Assembly (NCBI GenBank): GCA_023421115.1
Contig: JAEZUI010000133.1
Span: forward strand, 1 to 64,000
Length of the DNA: 64,000 bases
From: Bacillota bacterium
GTDB lineage: Bacteria; Bacillota; Clostridia; Acetivibrionales; Acetivibrionaceae
Reading direction: 5' to 3'
Position 1 is the first letter of the stretch. Each line of letters begins with the position of its first letter. Positions 37,144 through 47,279 of this stretch are shown in pieces. The translations under genes were made by a program, and so were the position numbers. The notes under the pieces were generated by a model. It made no database searches. It saw nothing but the letters and a program-made list of their open reading frames with translations, and had not been told where the DNA came from.

Positions 37144-37959
37144 ATGCCAGCTAAGTCTAGCGTTGTTTCTTTATCTGCGTATTTGGTTTTTTTAACGCAC
37201 TTTTTAATTCTATTTAGTGTAACTAACATTATGCCCAAAAAGATATCTTTTTTTGATTCTTTACAGGGAATTCTATTGCTGGTTATATCTTGGGCGCCTT
37301 TATTTCTAATAGTTTGTGTTTTCCTATTTTACGGCATTTTAATAAACCCGCCAAGATATATAGAAGTTCGCAAATATTTATATGCAAATGGTTTGATGAC
37401 GCTAATTTCCTTAAGTATATTATTCAATATTAAGCAGATTATATTATATGCAAATATATACATTGTAAGTATTACTTTGGTTTTAATTATTGTTATTAGT
37501 ACTATTGTTTCAATAATAATAAATAGATTATTATATAAAAATGGTTTTAATTTTAATAGAGAAATTAACGATTTATTGAGTGTTGGTAAAGAGCTTCAAA
37601 AGCTTTCATACATGGCACATTTTAATAAAATTAACTTATCGATGTATTTATTTGTTATTCCTTTTTCTATTCAACCTAAGTATTTTATATTCATTTTAAT
37701 GACCTTAGCTATTGCAACATTTGTGTTTCTAAAACTATTGCGGATTAAAGAAGCTTTTCAAGAATGCTATAATTTACATACAACCAATACGAATAGCGTT
37801 GTTGTAAATTATTGTATTTCAATAGTGTTAGCAATAGTGCTTTATACCTATTCCCGGTTTTTATCTTTCGTGTTAATCTTCTCATCTTTTTTGATGGTCT
37901 ATATAATTACAAGCAGAATTGCTAGGTATTATTATAAATCACTTGAAGGAAACTCATAG
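37144..37959 (+). CDS. Polytopic membrane protein, immunity candidate
   Basis: 271 residues with about seven to eight hydrophobic helices and basic loops; no family recognised. It sits directly after the double-glycine precursor and before the HlyD adaptor, where immunity or accessory export proteins of peptide loci are usually found. The immunity role is inference only. TTAAGGAG precedes the ATG. The AT-rich sequence and Ile/Phe/Leu bias match the rest of the locus. Confidence 0.6.
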   Translation: MPAKSSVVSLSAYLVFLTHFLILFSVTNIMPKKISFFDSLQGILLLVISWAPLFLIVCVFLFYGILINPPRYIEVRKYLYANGLMTLISLSILFNIKQIILYANIYIVSITLVLIIVISTIVSIIINRLLYKNGFNFNREINDLLSVGKELQKLSYMAHFNKINLSMYLFVIPFSIQPKYFIFILMTLAIATFVFLKLLRIKEAFQECYNLHTTNTNSVVVNYCISIVLAIVLYTYSRFLSFVLIFSSFLMVYIITSRIARYYYKSLEGNS

Positions 37960-38090
37960 TTGAATTAACATTATAATTAATTTATTATTGGCATAATATG
38001 CATAGTATATGTTTTCGATGGATTTATTCACATAAAGTAGAAAAAAGTAAGAGGTTAATGTATTTGAGAATTCAAAGGGAGAGGTTCACA

Positions 38091-38567
38091 ATGAAAAACG
38101 AAAAAATCCAAGTAAATAATAACAAAACACTAAAGTTAACCAATGTGTTAATTAATCAAGTTGATTTAAAAGAAAATGAGGGGCTGGATCAAGAAATAGT
38201 TAAAATGGAAAACTTCATTAAGAACAAAGGTGCTATACCAATAGGTCCACTTATTCAATATACTAATGTTGAAAATGATGGGATTAATGAGCCAAAAGTT
38301 GTAATTAAACTTATGAGACAGTCAAATACATTCATACACAATATCGAAGAACCATATAAAATGAAATCGGTAATAAGAGTAAAGAATTGTATGTATGCAA
38401 GATACAATGGAGAAGAAAGCAAGCTAAAATTTGCATATGACAAAATCAATTTAATAGCTTTTGAAGAGGACATTCCATTAGAAGGTGACAGTTATACCAT
38501 ATTTGTAGCCAATAATGATGACGGTATAATTGCAGATGTATTTATGGAGCGTGCGGATAATGAGTAA
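38091..38567 (+). CDS. GyrI-like/effector-binding-domain protein
   Basis: 158 residues. The pattern IPIGPLIQYTNV, then KSVIRVKNCMYARYNGEESKLKFAYDKI and YTIFVANNDDGIIADVFME resembles the GyrI-like small-molecule-binding fold, where the ARYxG turn is typical. Similarity is read by eye and is weak. There is no DNA-binding domain, so it is not a complete regulator. The ATG at 38091 follows AAAGGGAGAGG. Its stop overlaps the HlyD start (ATGAGTAA), which ties it to the export operon. It could be a cytoplasmic chaperone or sensor for the exported peptide. Confidence 0.5.
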   Translation: MKNEKIQVNNNKTLKLTNVLINQVDLKENEGLDQEIVKMENFIKNKGAIPIGPLIQYTNVENDGINEPKVVIKLMRQSNTFIHNIEEPYKMKSVIRVKNCMYARYNGEESKLKFAYDKINLIAFEEDIPLEGDSYTIFVANNDDGIIADVFMERADNE

Positions 38568-39678
38568 GCAGACTAAAACCTTTGATGAATTAAAAGATAG
38601 TAGATTACTTTATGATAAAAAGCTTCCTGAACTTGGTTACATAATAATAGTAGCTGTTATTGCATTAATAATTGCAGTTGTGATTTGGAGTTTTACAACA
38701 CCTAAAATAGATATAATAAAAGCAGCAGGTTCTGTTCAGAGTATCAACAAAAACTATGTTATGGCACCATATAGCGGCAAAATAGTCGACATAAACATTG
38801 AAGAAGGAAAATATGTTGAAAAGGGCGATGTGTTGTTAACTGTAAAAAGTACCGATTTTGATTTGCAAGCAAAGCAATTGGAAGGTAAAAAGGAACTTTA
38901 TATAGAGAGTATAAAGCAATATGGAAGATTAGTGGAATCTATAAAAGATGATGTAAACTATTTTGTTGAAGGGGAAGAAAAGGATAATCTCTATTATTTC
39001 CAATTTGAAAACTATAAAAGTAAGATTGCACAGCAAAAGGTGGATGTAGGAACATATAAATCTTACGGCTATTCTGATGTGCAAATAGAGAGTGAAATTG
39101 AAAAAAATCAAAGTAAAATAACTGAGATTTATTACTCTACTTTAAAATCAGTAGAGGATTCCATACAACAATATCAAAACGAACTGACCAATATAGATAT
39201 TCAACTTGAAGCGGTCGGAAGCGGACAGGAAGAATATCAGGTACAGGCTAATGCAACAGGTAAGATACATATGTTGTCGGAATACAAAGAAGGAATGGTG
39301 GTGCAGGCAGGAAGTGCAGTTGCTAATATTGCATCAGAGCAGGATGAGTACAAAATACAGGCTTATGTAGATTCGAGTAGTATAGCACGTATTTCTATGG
39401 GTGATAAAGTTAATATAGCAATTTCGGGATTGGCACAGACCGTATATGGTACTATTTCGGGAAAAGTAGTAAGAATGGATACTGATATAACTACCGATAA
39501 CGAGAGTGGCACCAGTTATTTCAAAGTTGATATAGTACCGGATAATACATATATAATAAGTAAAAATGGTTACAAAGTAAATCTTTCCAATGGAATACCT
39601 GTAGAAACGCGTATTCAATATGATCAAGTGACTTATTTTGATTATGTAATGGAATCATTAGGTATATTGACAAGATAG
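38560..39678 (+). CDS. HlyD-family membrane fusion/adaptor protein
   Basis: A cytoplasmic N-terminal stretch, one membrane helix (about residues 25-45) and an extracellular body with a biotinyl-lipoyl-like half (YVMAPYSGKIVDINIEEGKYVEKGDVLLTV). A coiled-coil hairpin follows (about 95-215), then the second lipoyl half (ATGKIHMLSEYKEGMVVQAG) and a beta-barrel. It should work with the C39 ABC exporter as the accessory protein of the export channel (BlpB/LcnD class). At 372 residues the length is normal. The ATG at 38560 overlaps the preceding gene by eight bases. Confidence 0.88.
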   Translation: MSKQTKTFDELKDSRLLYDKKLPELGYIIIVAVIALIIAVVIWSFTTPKIDIIKAAGSVQSINKNYVMAPYSGKIVDINIEEGKYVEKGDVLLTVKSTDFDLQAKQLEGKKELYIESIKQYGRLVESIKDDVNYFVEGEEKDNLYYFQFENYKSKIAQQKVDVGTYKSYGYSDVQIESEIEKNQSKITEIYYSTLKSVEDSIQQYQNELTNIDIQLEAVGSGQEEYQVQANATGKIHMLSEYKEGMVVQAGSAVANIASEQDEYKIQAYVDSSSIARISMGDKVNIAISGLAQTVYGTISGKVVRMDTDITTDNESGTSYFKVDIVPDNTYIISKNGYKVNLSNGIPVETRIQYDQVTYFDYVMESLGILTR

Positions 39679-39688
39679 GAGTTCTGAT

Positions 39689-42097
39689 ATGTTAAGGAAA
39701 CGCTTGGTATGGTTTTTAGTAGTTTTAATAATGTTTTTGCAGATTAATAATTGTATATATATTTTTGCGGAGCAAACTCTGGAGACACCTGCAATTAGTG
39801 AGGGGGAACTGAAAGGGAAAGTTCCTGAAGATACTAAAGAAGAGGTTACAAAAGGAGAAGGAACTAAGGAAGAAAAGCCAAAAGATGAGGGAATTAAGGA
39901 AGAAGAGTCAAAAGAAGATGCTGCAAAAGAAGAAAGCACAAGCCAAGAAAATATTGATGAAGAGGGCAAAAATGAAAATGAGGAATCAAAATATATAAAA
40001 GTTACAGATATAGATATAGCAGATTACAGAAGTAGCATGGAAGAAGACGAAAAACAGCTTCTGATGGTTACTGTATTACCGCTTGATGCTACAAATCAAA
40101 AGGTAAAATATTATTCAAGCAAAGAGTCGGTCGCAACAATAAATGAAATTGGAAGAATTACAGCAATAGATTCCGGTACGACTCAAATAACAATTGAAGC
40201 TGCTGATGGAGTGAGTCGGCAGTTTAAATTAAAAGTAAATTCTCCTAAAAGTACACATGTTAGTGTTTTAGAATTAGACCTTGGCAACTATCAAGAAGAA
40301 ATGAGAGTTGGAGAAAATCAAGTGCTTTCAGTAACAGTTTTACCCTTTGATGCGACTGACAAAACCATTCAATATACATCTAGTGATGAAAAAGTAGCTA
40401 GTGTCAATGGTATTGGAAGGATTACAGCTAATTCTGAGGGAGAGACTGTAATAACTGCAAGAGCAGGAAGTAAAAAGAACTCTTTTACTTTGAAGGTGTT
40501 ACCTAAAAAAGATACCAGTGTTAAGGATATTGATTTAGGTGATTACATAAAGCGAATGAAGGTGGGGGAAACTCAGCTATTAATGCCGGCAGTATTACCT
40601 CCGGATGCAGTAAACCCAGGGTTTAAATATGTTTCTAAAAATACGGAGGTTGCAACTGTAAATAGTCTTGGAAGAATCAGAACCCACAAAGTAGGAACTT
40701 CTGTAATTATTATAGAAGCAGGTGGAGTTAAGAAACAGTTTACATTGACTGTTTATGAAGAAAAAGAAGTAAAAGTAACTAACATGGATTTAGGTGATTA
40801 TCAGAAGATAATGAAGGTAGGAGAAAAACAATTATTATCACCTTCTGTTTTGCCAATTGAGGCATCTGATAGAAAGATTACATATAAATCTAGTAATGAG
40901 GAAATTGCAACGGTCAATGTATTTGGAAGAATTCAAGCACAGGCTGTTGGTGAGACAAAAATAATTGTTAGTGTGGATGGAATAGAAAAATCCTTTGATT
41001 TAAAGGTTGAAGAGAGTAAAGATTACCCTGTTGAAGATATTGATATAGGAAAATACGATGAAAAAATGGAAATTGGCAAATCACAAAAATTACAGGTGAC
41101 TATATTACCGTATAATGCAACTGATTCAAAGATAGAATATGTTTCTGAGAATCATAAAATTGCGGCTGTTGATACATCAGGGGAAATTAAAGCCATAAAA
41201 GAAGGAGAGGCAGTAATAAAGATAAAAGCAGGGGATATAACAAAGCAAATCACAATTAATGTAGTGACTGCTACAGAAAAGATTGAAGTAAATAAAACAT
41301 ATCTAGTTTTGAAAACAAACGAAGAATTCCAATTAGAATGTAGAGTTTTACCAAGGGAAGCAAATCAAAAGATTGAATATAAATCTATTGATACATCTGT
41401 TGTGCAAGTAAATTCAAGGGGTTTGATAACTGCTGTTGATACAGGTGCAGCCACGGTTATTGTTACTAATGGATATATGCAGTCAGAAGTTACGGTACTT
41501 GTTAATAAAGAATTGATTAAAGAAGATGAAGCCGTTTTGCCAGCTTCAATTGGCAATTATGAGGTTGACTCTCTTACGGAAATTATAAAAGAATCTGACA
41601 ATATGAAGACGGTTATTGACAAAAGTGAGTTTTCAAAAGTGACAAAGCCAGCACTCAAGTACTTGTTTGATTCAGAAAAAATTCTTATAATCGATGGAAG
41701 TGACTACATAATTACGATAAATGGAAGAGACATATTCAATTATGAAAATGAAATACTTACAAATATTGAATATACCGAAATAAAAGATGGGATAGAAGTT
41801 GTAGTTAATGATAAAAAAAATCTTCCTGGGGAAATAAGTATTTCCTTTGAAGATCAAAAGCTACAGAGTGCAAAATATTTGTATCTGTATAACGAAGCAA
41901 AAGGGAAGTATGAGATCATTAACAACGCGATAGAATTGGGAACAATTAAAATTGATATTGGCGGTAAGTATTTAATAACAGAAAGAGAACAGACTTTTTT
42001 TAAGATTAATTTGTGGGTGATTATTATAGGCGGATTTAGCCTTGTTGCTATAATTGTTGTATATATTTTTACAAAGAAAAAATACTGGTTTTGGTGA
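39689..42097 (+). CDS. Membrane-anchored six-repeat BIG2 (Ig-like) surface protein
   Basis: A signal peptide (about 1-27) is followed by a Glu/Lys-rich segment (33-95) and six bacterial Ig-like BIG2 repeats of about 80 residues, roughly 100-600. Each has a VLPxxAxxxxxxYxSxxxxVAxVNxxGRIxA core. A further domain (about 615-760) and a C-terminal membrane helix, NLWVIIIGGFSLVAIIVVYI, with a short basic tail anchor it from the outside. The first five repeats share the DLGDY-type start and look recently duplicated. It begins 11 bases after hlyD with TAGGAG. A surface scaffold or adhesin role in the export locus is inferred. Confidence 0.85.
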   Translation: MLRKRLVWFLVVLIMFLQINNCIYIFAEQTLETPAISEGELKGKVPEDTKEEVTKGEGTKEEKPKDEGIKEEESKEDAAKEESTSQENIDEEGKNENEESKYIKVTDIDIADYRSSMEEDEKQLLMVTVLPLDATNQKVKYYSSKESVATINEIGRITAIDSGTTQITIEAADGVSRQFKLKVNSPKSTHVSVLELDLGNYQEEMRVGENQVLSVTVLPFDATDKTIQYTSSDEKVASVNGIGRITANSEGETVITARAGSKKNSFTLKVLPKKDTSVKDIDLGDYIKRMKVGETQLLMPAVLPPDAVNPGFKYVSKNTEVATVNSLGRIRTHKVGTSVIIIEAGGVKKQFTLTVYEEKEVKVTNMDLGDYQKIMKVGEKQLLSPSVLPIEASDRKITYKSSNEEIATVNVFGRIQAQAVGETKIIVSVDGIEKSFDLKVEESKDYPVEDIDIGKYDEKMEIGKSQKLQVTILPYNATDSKIEYVSENHKIAAVDTSGEIKAIKEGEAVIKIKAGDITKQITINVVTATEKIEVNKTYLVLKTNEEFQLECRVLPREANQKIEYKSIDTSVVQVNSRGLITAVDTGAATVIVTNGYMQSEVTVLVNKELIKEDEAVLPASIGNYEVDSLTEIIKESDNMKTVIDKSEFSKVTKPALKYLFDSEKILIIDGSDYIITINGRDIFNYENEILTNIEYTEIKDGIEVVVNDKKNLPGEISISFEDQKLQSAKYLYLYNEAKGKYEIINNAIELGTIKIDIGGKYLITEREQTFFKINLWVIIIGGFSLVAIIVVYIFTKKKYWFW

Positions 42098-42193
42098 TAG
42101 TGTAGGCTAAGGCGAGTTGAATGTATTTTTGAAGATAAGCAGATAAAAACATAAGGTAATATATAAGGTTGTTTCTTTGCAAGGAGGATTAGT

Positions 42194-42634
42194 GTGGATT
42201 GGTCTAAAATAGGTAGAATACCATTAGGGGTTAAAGCTTTTATAATTACTTTTCCAGGAGGATTACTATTACAGGCACTTATGGGATTTAAAGAAATAAA
42301 CTTTTTAAGAAGCTTTTTTATTGTATTAGGTTATTCAATAGGTGTTTCATTTGTTGGCTCATTTATCAAACATAAAAAGTCTTCAAACGAATTGACAGAA
42401 AATAAAAATAATATAAACCGTGCATATTTGAGCCTTTTTCTGGGTGCTACAAGTATACCAGGTTTTCCTTTTTTAATATTGAGTATACTGGGGATTTTTT
42501 ATGCAATTCCTGGCTTAAAGTCTTCAAAAAAGAAAATTGCTATTTTAGGAATTGTATTGAGTTGTATAGGATTGTTTTTTGCTGTAATAGTATATGGAAG
42601 TATTTTGTATAATCAAATAATAAGGAAGTGTTAG
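42194..42634 (+). CDS. Small integral membrane protein of unknown function
   Basis: 146 residues with about four helices: 15-30, 37-57, 75-100 and 112-140. A central basic loop is KHKKSSNELTENKNN. No family was recognised with confidence; the second half resembles DUF4190-like small membrane proteins (a guess). A GTG start follows AAGGAGG. It is the last gene of the export locus direction and may be an immunity or accessory protein. Confidence 0.55.
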   Translation: MDWSKIGRIPLGVKAFIITFPGGLLLQALMGFKEINFLRSFFIVLGYSIGVSFVGSFIKHKKSSNELTENKNNINRAYLSLFLGATSIPGFPFLILSILGIFYAIPGLKSSKKKIAILGIVLSCIGLFFAVIVYGSILYNQIIRKC

Positions 42635-43249
42635 TTACAGAAGATGATTTGAATAATGAAAAAGAAAAGCTTATTAGAAAAAGATGTATTTAGAAAAATC
42701 TTTTGTTTAGAAGGTTATAAATATTTTTGAGAATTTTATAGGTGTGTATAATTTTCATCGGTCACATCAGCTATAACCTGATTCTGATTTATTAAACTTA
42801 TCAAAAAACTATTCTCTTTCGGTATTGTTTTTGCTAAATAACTAGTATTATTACTATCTGAAAAATTAAAACTCGATGGAAAATACACTTCATTTTTGAA
42901 TTCAATCGGGTCGTGTCTTAAATGATCAATTGTTAGCCTCCTAGCATTATTATTGCTGCTTTTGGCTTTGCTTATATTTGATACTATGAAAAACACCCGC
43001 CACCGAAAAGCATATGATCAAACCAAATAGACACCATTTAACCCCTTTTAAATTGCCATTATTATGCGCTTATAACTCTCCTTCTGTAGTTATATGAAAC
43101 ACCTTGATAACTCATATTCTTAAAAATACCTTATATCAAGACAACCTCACATATAATATTAGACTATTGTTTTATATCAATTACTAATAACTCAGTGAAG
43201 ATCAATCTTTGAAATCCCATTCTTTTCAAATTATTCTTATACTAATTGG
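42635..43249. other. Intergenic stretch without an assignable gene
   Basis: AT-rich. A minus-strand frame of 86 codons at 42736-42996 reads like a protein (ending NQVIADVTDENYTHL) but has no ribosome binding site and no recognisable family, so it may be a relic. Nothing else is visible. Confidence 0.4.
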
Positions 43250-44266
43250 TCAAATATATTTTTTAACATCGTCTAAATTCTCATATTCAAATATACTGTC
43301 AATTATAATCTCAAGTGTTTCAGCCTCTAATCCAGATATCTTACTCTTAATTTCTTCTGACAATTCCCCAAATCTTTTAGTCAATAATCTTATCGCTGTT
43401 TTATAAAGTGTTGCTTTCTTCTCTTCTTTTCTACCTTCCTTTATACCTTCCATTCTACCTTCAAGTTTAGCGTTTAATTTTTCTTTTTTAATAACACGTT
43501 CTATACCATATACCATATTTTTCACCGTTCCTTTCTTTTGAAAAATATCCTCAATTTCTCGTTTTGATTCTGAATTTAAACCACGACTGACAATATTCTT
43601 AATCCAATTACACATAACATTCAAGTCTTAGCCTGACAGATTTTGCATTTTTGTAGCAACTTCTTTCAATCTATTTATAAGATCTGTACTTTTATCTTTT
43701 GTTTTGTCTATAAAGAAAACTGTAGCTATTAAATTTGCAAGTTCAAGAAGTTCTTCATCTTTATATCTTCTTACATCAAATAATATGTATTTAAAATCTA
43801 AAACAAATTCATCAAACTGTTCAAACTTAAAAAGGGTTTCTTTGAAACCCCTTTTTGCTGTCCAATTACCACTGCCATTGTACAAAACACAAGGTATAAT
43901 GACTGGAAGCCTGAAATCTTTTCTGTGTGCTTCCCTTTTATCAGTTTCTTTAAGCACGTTGCGCCAAATCTCAACCATGTATAGTAATAATCTGTATGGC
44001 ATTTGATAATCGACACTTGATTGTAATTCTAGAAGGTAAAAATATACATTTGCACCTTCCATTTTTACCTTGTAAACCAAGTCTGCCTCTTTATTCTTGA
44101 AATCCGGTAAAATAAAGGATTTGTCAACAAGTTCAACATCTTCTGGTTCAATTTTATTTACCCAACCTTGATCAACAAAGCTTTTTAGTAGTTGAACAAA
44201 TAATCTTTTTATGCTCAATATATATTTATATCCTTTATCATGAGCATTATGCAATTCGCTTTCCAA
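43250..44266 (-). pseudogene. Rpn-family nuclease (transposase_31) with in-frame stop
   Basis: Residues 1-212 (HDKGYKYILSIKRLFVQLLKSFV; EADLVYKVK...VYFYLLELQSSVDY, the PD-(D/E)xK core) match the Rpn recombination-promoting nuclease / transposase_31 family. The frame ends at a TAA at 43628-43630 and continues at once in the same frame for 125 more codons with the family's C-terminal part (GLNSESKREIED... KKEKLNAKLEGRMEGIKEG). Without that codon the protein would be about 338 residues, the usual length. It is therefore a full gene broken by one nonsense codon, or by sequencing error. A C-terminal relic of a relative lies at 50260-50490. Confidence 0.85.
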
Positions 44267-44561
44267 ACTATCACTTCCTATGCTTTAATTATACCATTAA
44301 TACCGAATAAAACTAGATTCAATTTCTTGATGTACATTATATTGGACCATGTATTTACTCGTTAGCGCCAAACAATTTTATTGCCTAATATTATTATATC
44401 ATAAAATCAACTCTCGTCAAACGTATGTTCTGGATTAAAATTTTCACTTTTTGTACCGATATTTGGTTGGGCATTATTTAGGGTGTTTATCTTAGTTCTT
44501 TAGCGTTTTTATCGACAATTCCTAAACTCAATACATCAAATGATCTACGATGGTTTTTTAG

Positions 44562-44714
44562 GCAAAATGGTCTGTCAGCCATAATGTTGATGAAAATAAT
44601 AGGATAAACCAGAAAAAAATATTCAAATACAATATTGATAAAACTCAAAATCTGAAGTTGGAGATTAAAGAGTTAACAGAGCAAGATATTAATATAGAAG
44701 TACCAATAGAATAG
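44562..44714 (+). pseudogene. Short coding relic upstream of hsdM
   Basis: An open stretch of 50 codons with no start codon, ending NLKLEIKELTEQDINIEVPIE before TAG, with coding-like Lys/Glu/Ile usage. Probably the tail of a lost gene. The remainder of 44267-44870 shows only AT-rich sequence. Confidence 0.3.
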
Positions 44715-44870
44715 ATTGTAATTTCGGGCAGTTAAATTCTGTGATAGTACTTGTTCTATGGAATTGAATATAAAAATACAGGAGACTAAAACTTTATTTA
44801 ACTGTTTACTTTTTAAAAGCTGGTTATATATAATATAACTGGCTTTAATAATTCTATAGGAGATGAGTAG

Positions 44871-47279
44871 ATGGCAATAAAGAAGTCTGAATTATACAGT
44901 TCTCTTTGGTCAAGTTGTGATGAATTAAGGGGTGGCATGGATGCCAGTCAATATAAGGATTATGTATTGGTAATGCTCTTTGTTAAATATATAAGTGATA
45001 AGTATGCCGGAATGCCGTATGCACCTGTTACAATACCTAAAGGCTCTACCTTCAAGGATATGGTGGCTTTAAAAGGTACTGCAAATATTGGTGACGATAT
45101 AAATAAAAAGATTATTGGTCCAATAGCTGAAAAGAACCAATTGTCGGACATGCCTGACTTTAATGATGTAAATAAGCTCGGCAGCGGGAAGGAAATGGTA
45201 GACCGTCTTACAAATTTGATTGCAATTTTTGAGCGTAAGGAGCTTGACTTCAGTAAAAACAGAGCTGATGGTGATGACATTTTAGGTGATGCTTATGAAT
45301 ATCTAATGCGCCACTTTGCCACTGAAAGCGGTAAGAGTAAGGGACAATTCTATACACCGGCAGAGGTAAGCCGTGTAATTGCAAAGATTGTTGGAATAAA
45401 TACATCAAATGTAAGTGCTCAGACTACTGTTTATGATCCGACATGCGGTTCGGGCTCATTACTATTGAAGGTGTCTGACGAAGCAGGGATTAAAATTTCG
45501 CTATATGGACAGGAAAAGGATTCTGCAACAAACGGTTTGGCGAGAATGAATATGTATCTCCATGATAATCCATTACACGAGATAAAGCAGGGAAACACCC
45601 TTGCAAATCCCATGTTCAAGGATGAAAACGGGAAGCTCAAAACCTTTGACTATGTAGTTGCAAATCCCCCCTTCAGCGATAAACGTTGGGGTAATGGAGT
45701 AGACACAGAAAAGGATGAGTACGGAAGATTTAAGGATTATGGAGTGCCACCATCTAAAAACGGTGATTACGCATATCTTTTACATATAATACGTTCCCTG
45801 AAGAGCAGTAAAGGTAAGGGAGCTTGCATTTTGCCCCATGGTGTTTTGTTCAGGGGAAATGCAGAGGCAGAAATACGAAAGAATATTGTCAGGAAGGGTT
45901 ATATAAAAGGAATTATCGGACTGCCTGCCAATCTTTTCTATGGAACGGGAATCCCTGCGTGTATTATTGTGCTGGACAAGGAAAATGCAGTAAACCGCAA
46001 AGGAATTTTCATGATTGATGCAAGTAAGGGATTTATGAAGGATGGAAATAAAAACCGTCTTCGCAGCATGGATATTCATAGAATTGTGGATGTGTTTAAT
46101 AATCAGTATGAAATAGATAAATATTCAAAAATGGTACCTTTTTCAGAGATTGAGAAAAATGATTACAATTTAAACATTCCAAGGTATATAGACAGTCAGG
46201 AAGCTGAAGATGTACAAGATATTGAAGCTCATTTGTCAGGTGGTATACCGATAGAGGATATTGATGCTTTGAATGTGTATTGGGAAGTTTGTCCGAAGCT
46301 TAAAGAAGCCCTTTTTAGCAAAAGCACAAGGGACAGGTATTTGGATTTAAAGGTGGATAAGGATGATATAAAGGAAGCGATTTTTGAACACAGCGAGTTT
46401 AAAGCTTTTTCAGATAAAATGGAAGCGCATTTCAAAGAGTGGAAGGACAAGTATACCAAGATACTTAAGGACATGAAGGAAGGCTTGTTGCCCAAAAAAG
46501 TTATTGATGATTTGTCAGAGAGCATACTTGAACATTATAAGGAAACAAGTCTTATATCAAATTATGATGTATATCAGCACCTAATGGATTTCTGGGATGA
46601 GGTAATGCAGGACGATTGCTATATAATTTCTGCTGGCGGTTGGAAAGCGGAAACTTACAGGATATTGGTTGAAAATAAGCAGAAGAAAATGGTGGACAAA
46701 GGTTGGACTTGTGATTTAGTGCCAAAGGAATTGGTTATTAACAGGTATTTCTATGAGGAAAAACAGAAGATTGAAGGTTTAGAAGCAGAAGGTGAGGGTG
46801 TTGCTTCACAAATTGCCGAGATGGAAGAAGAGCATGGTGGAGAAGAAGGCTTTTTTGCTGAACTGGAAAAGGTTAATAAGGCCAGTGTTCAAGCTAGGTT
46901 GAAGGAAGTTAAGAAGGATAAGGAAGCAGAAGAGGAAAGAAAGGTTTTGGAAGATTATATTGAGCTTTGTGAGAAGGAAGCAGAATTGAACAGGCAGATT
47001 AAGACGGTAAAAGCTGAGTTGGATGATAAGCTTTATGAAAAGTATCCAAAGCTGACAGAAGTGGAAATCAAGGTTTTAGTGGTAGATGATAAATGGATGG
47101 CAGCTATTGAGAAGGATGTACATTCAGAGATGGACAGAATTAATCAGAGACTGACACAGAGGATTAAGGAGTTGGCAGAGAGGTATGAAAGTCCATTGCC
47201 CCAGTTGAATGATGAGGCTAAGAGGTTGGAGGATAAGGTGAAGGCTCATCTGGAAAGGATGGGTTTGTATGAAAATTGA
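44871..47279 (+). CDS. hsdM: Type I restriction-modification DNA methyltransferase subunit
   Basis: The N-terminal HsdM helical domain (LWSSCDELRGGMDASQYKDYVLVMLFVKYISDKY) is followed by the N6-adenine methylase fold with motif I DPTCGSGSLL and motif IV NPPFSD. At 802 residues it exceeds the usual 500 or so; the extra C-terminal region (about 480-802) is Glu/Lys-rich and largely coiled-coil. It methylates adenines at the site chosen by HsdS. GGAGATGAG precedes the ATG. It overlaps hsdS by 11 bases. Confidence 0.95.
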   Translation: MAIKKSELYSSLWSSCDELRGGMDASQYKDYVLVMLFVKYISDKYAGMPYAPVTIPKGSTFKDMVALKGTANIGDDINKKIIGPIAEKNQLSDMPDFNDVNKLGSGKEMVDRLTNLIAIFERKELDFSKNRADGDDILGDAYEYLMRHFATESGKSKGQFYTPAEVSRVIAKIVGINTSNVSAQTTVYDPTCGSGSLLLKVSDEAGIKISLYGQEKDSATNGLARMNMYLHDNPLHEIKQGNTLANPMFKDENGKLKTFDYVVANPPFSDKRWGNGVDTEKDEYGRFKDYGVPPSKNGDYAYLLHIIRSLKSSKGKGACILPHGVLFRGNAEAEIRKNIVRKGYIKGIIGLPANLFYGTGIPACIIVLDKENAVNRKGIFMIDASKGFMKDGNKNRLRSMDIHRIVDVFNNQYEIDKYSKMVPFSEIEKNDYNLNIPRYIDSQEAEDVQDIEAHLSGGIPIEDIDALNVYWEVCPKLKEALFSKSTRDRYLDLKVDKDDIKEAIFEHSEFKAFSDKMEAHFKEWKDKYTKILKDMKEGLLPKKVIDDLSESILEHYKETSLISNYDVYQHLMDFWDEVMQDDCYIISAGGWKAETYRILVENKQKKMVDKGWTCDLVPKELVINRYFYEEKQKIEGLEAEGEGVASQIAEMEEEHGGEEGFFAELEKVNKASVQARLKEVKKDKEAEEERKVLEDYIELCEKEAELNRQIKTVKAELDDKLYEKYPKLTEVEIKVLVVDDKWMAAIEKDVHSEMDRINQRLTQRIKELAERYESPLPQLNDEAKRLEDKVKAHLERMGLYEN

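Noticed and set aside
39840..39990. Short repeats GAAGAAxxxAAAGAxGA suggesting a CRISPR or tandem DNA repeat
   Set aside because: It is the Glu/Lys-rich coding segment of the BIG2 protein; there are no regular spacers.
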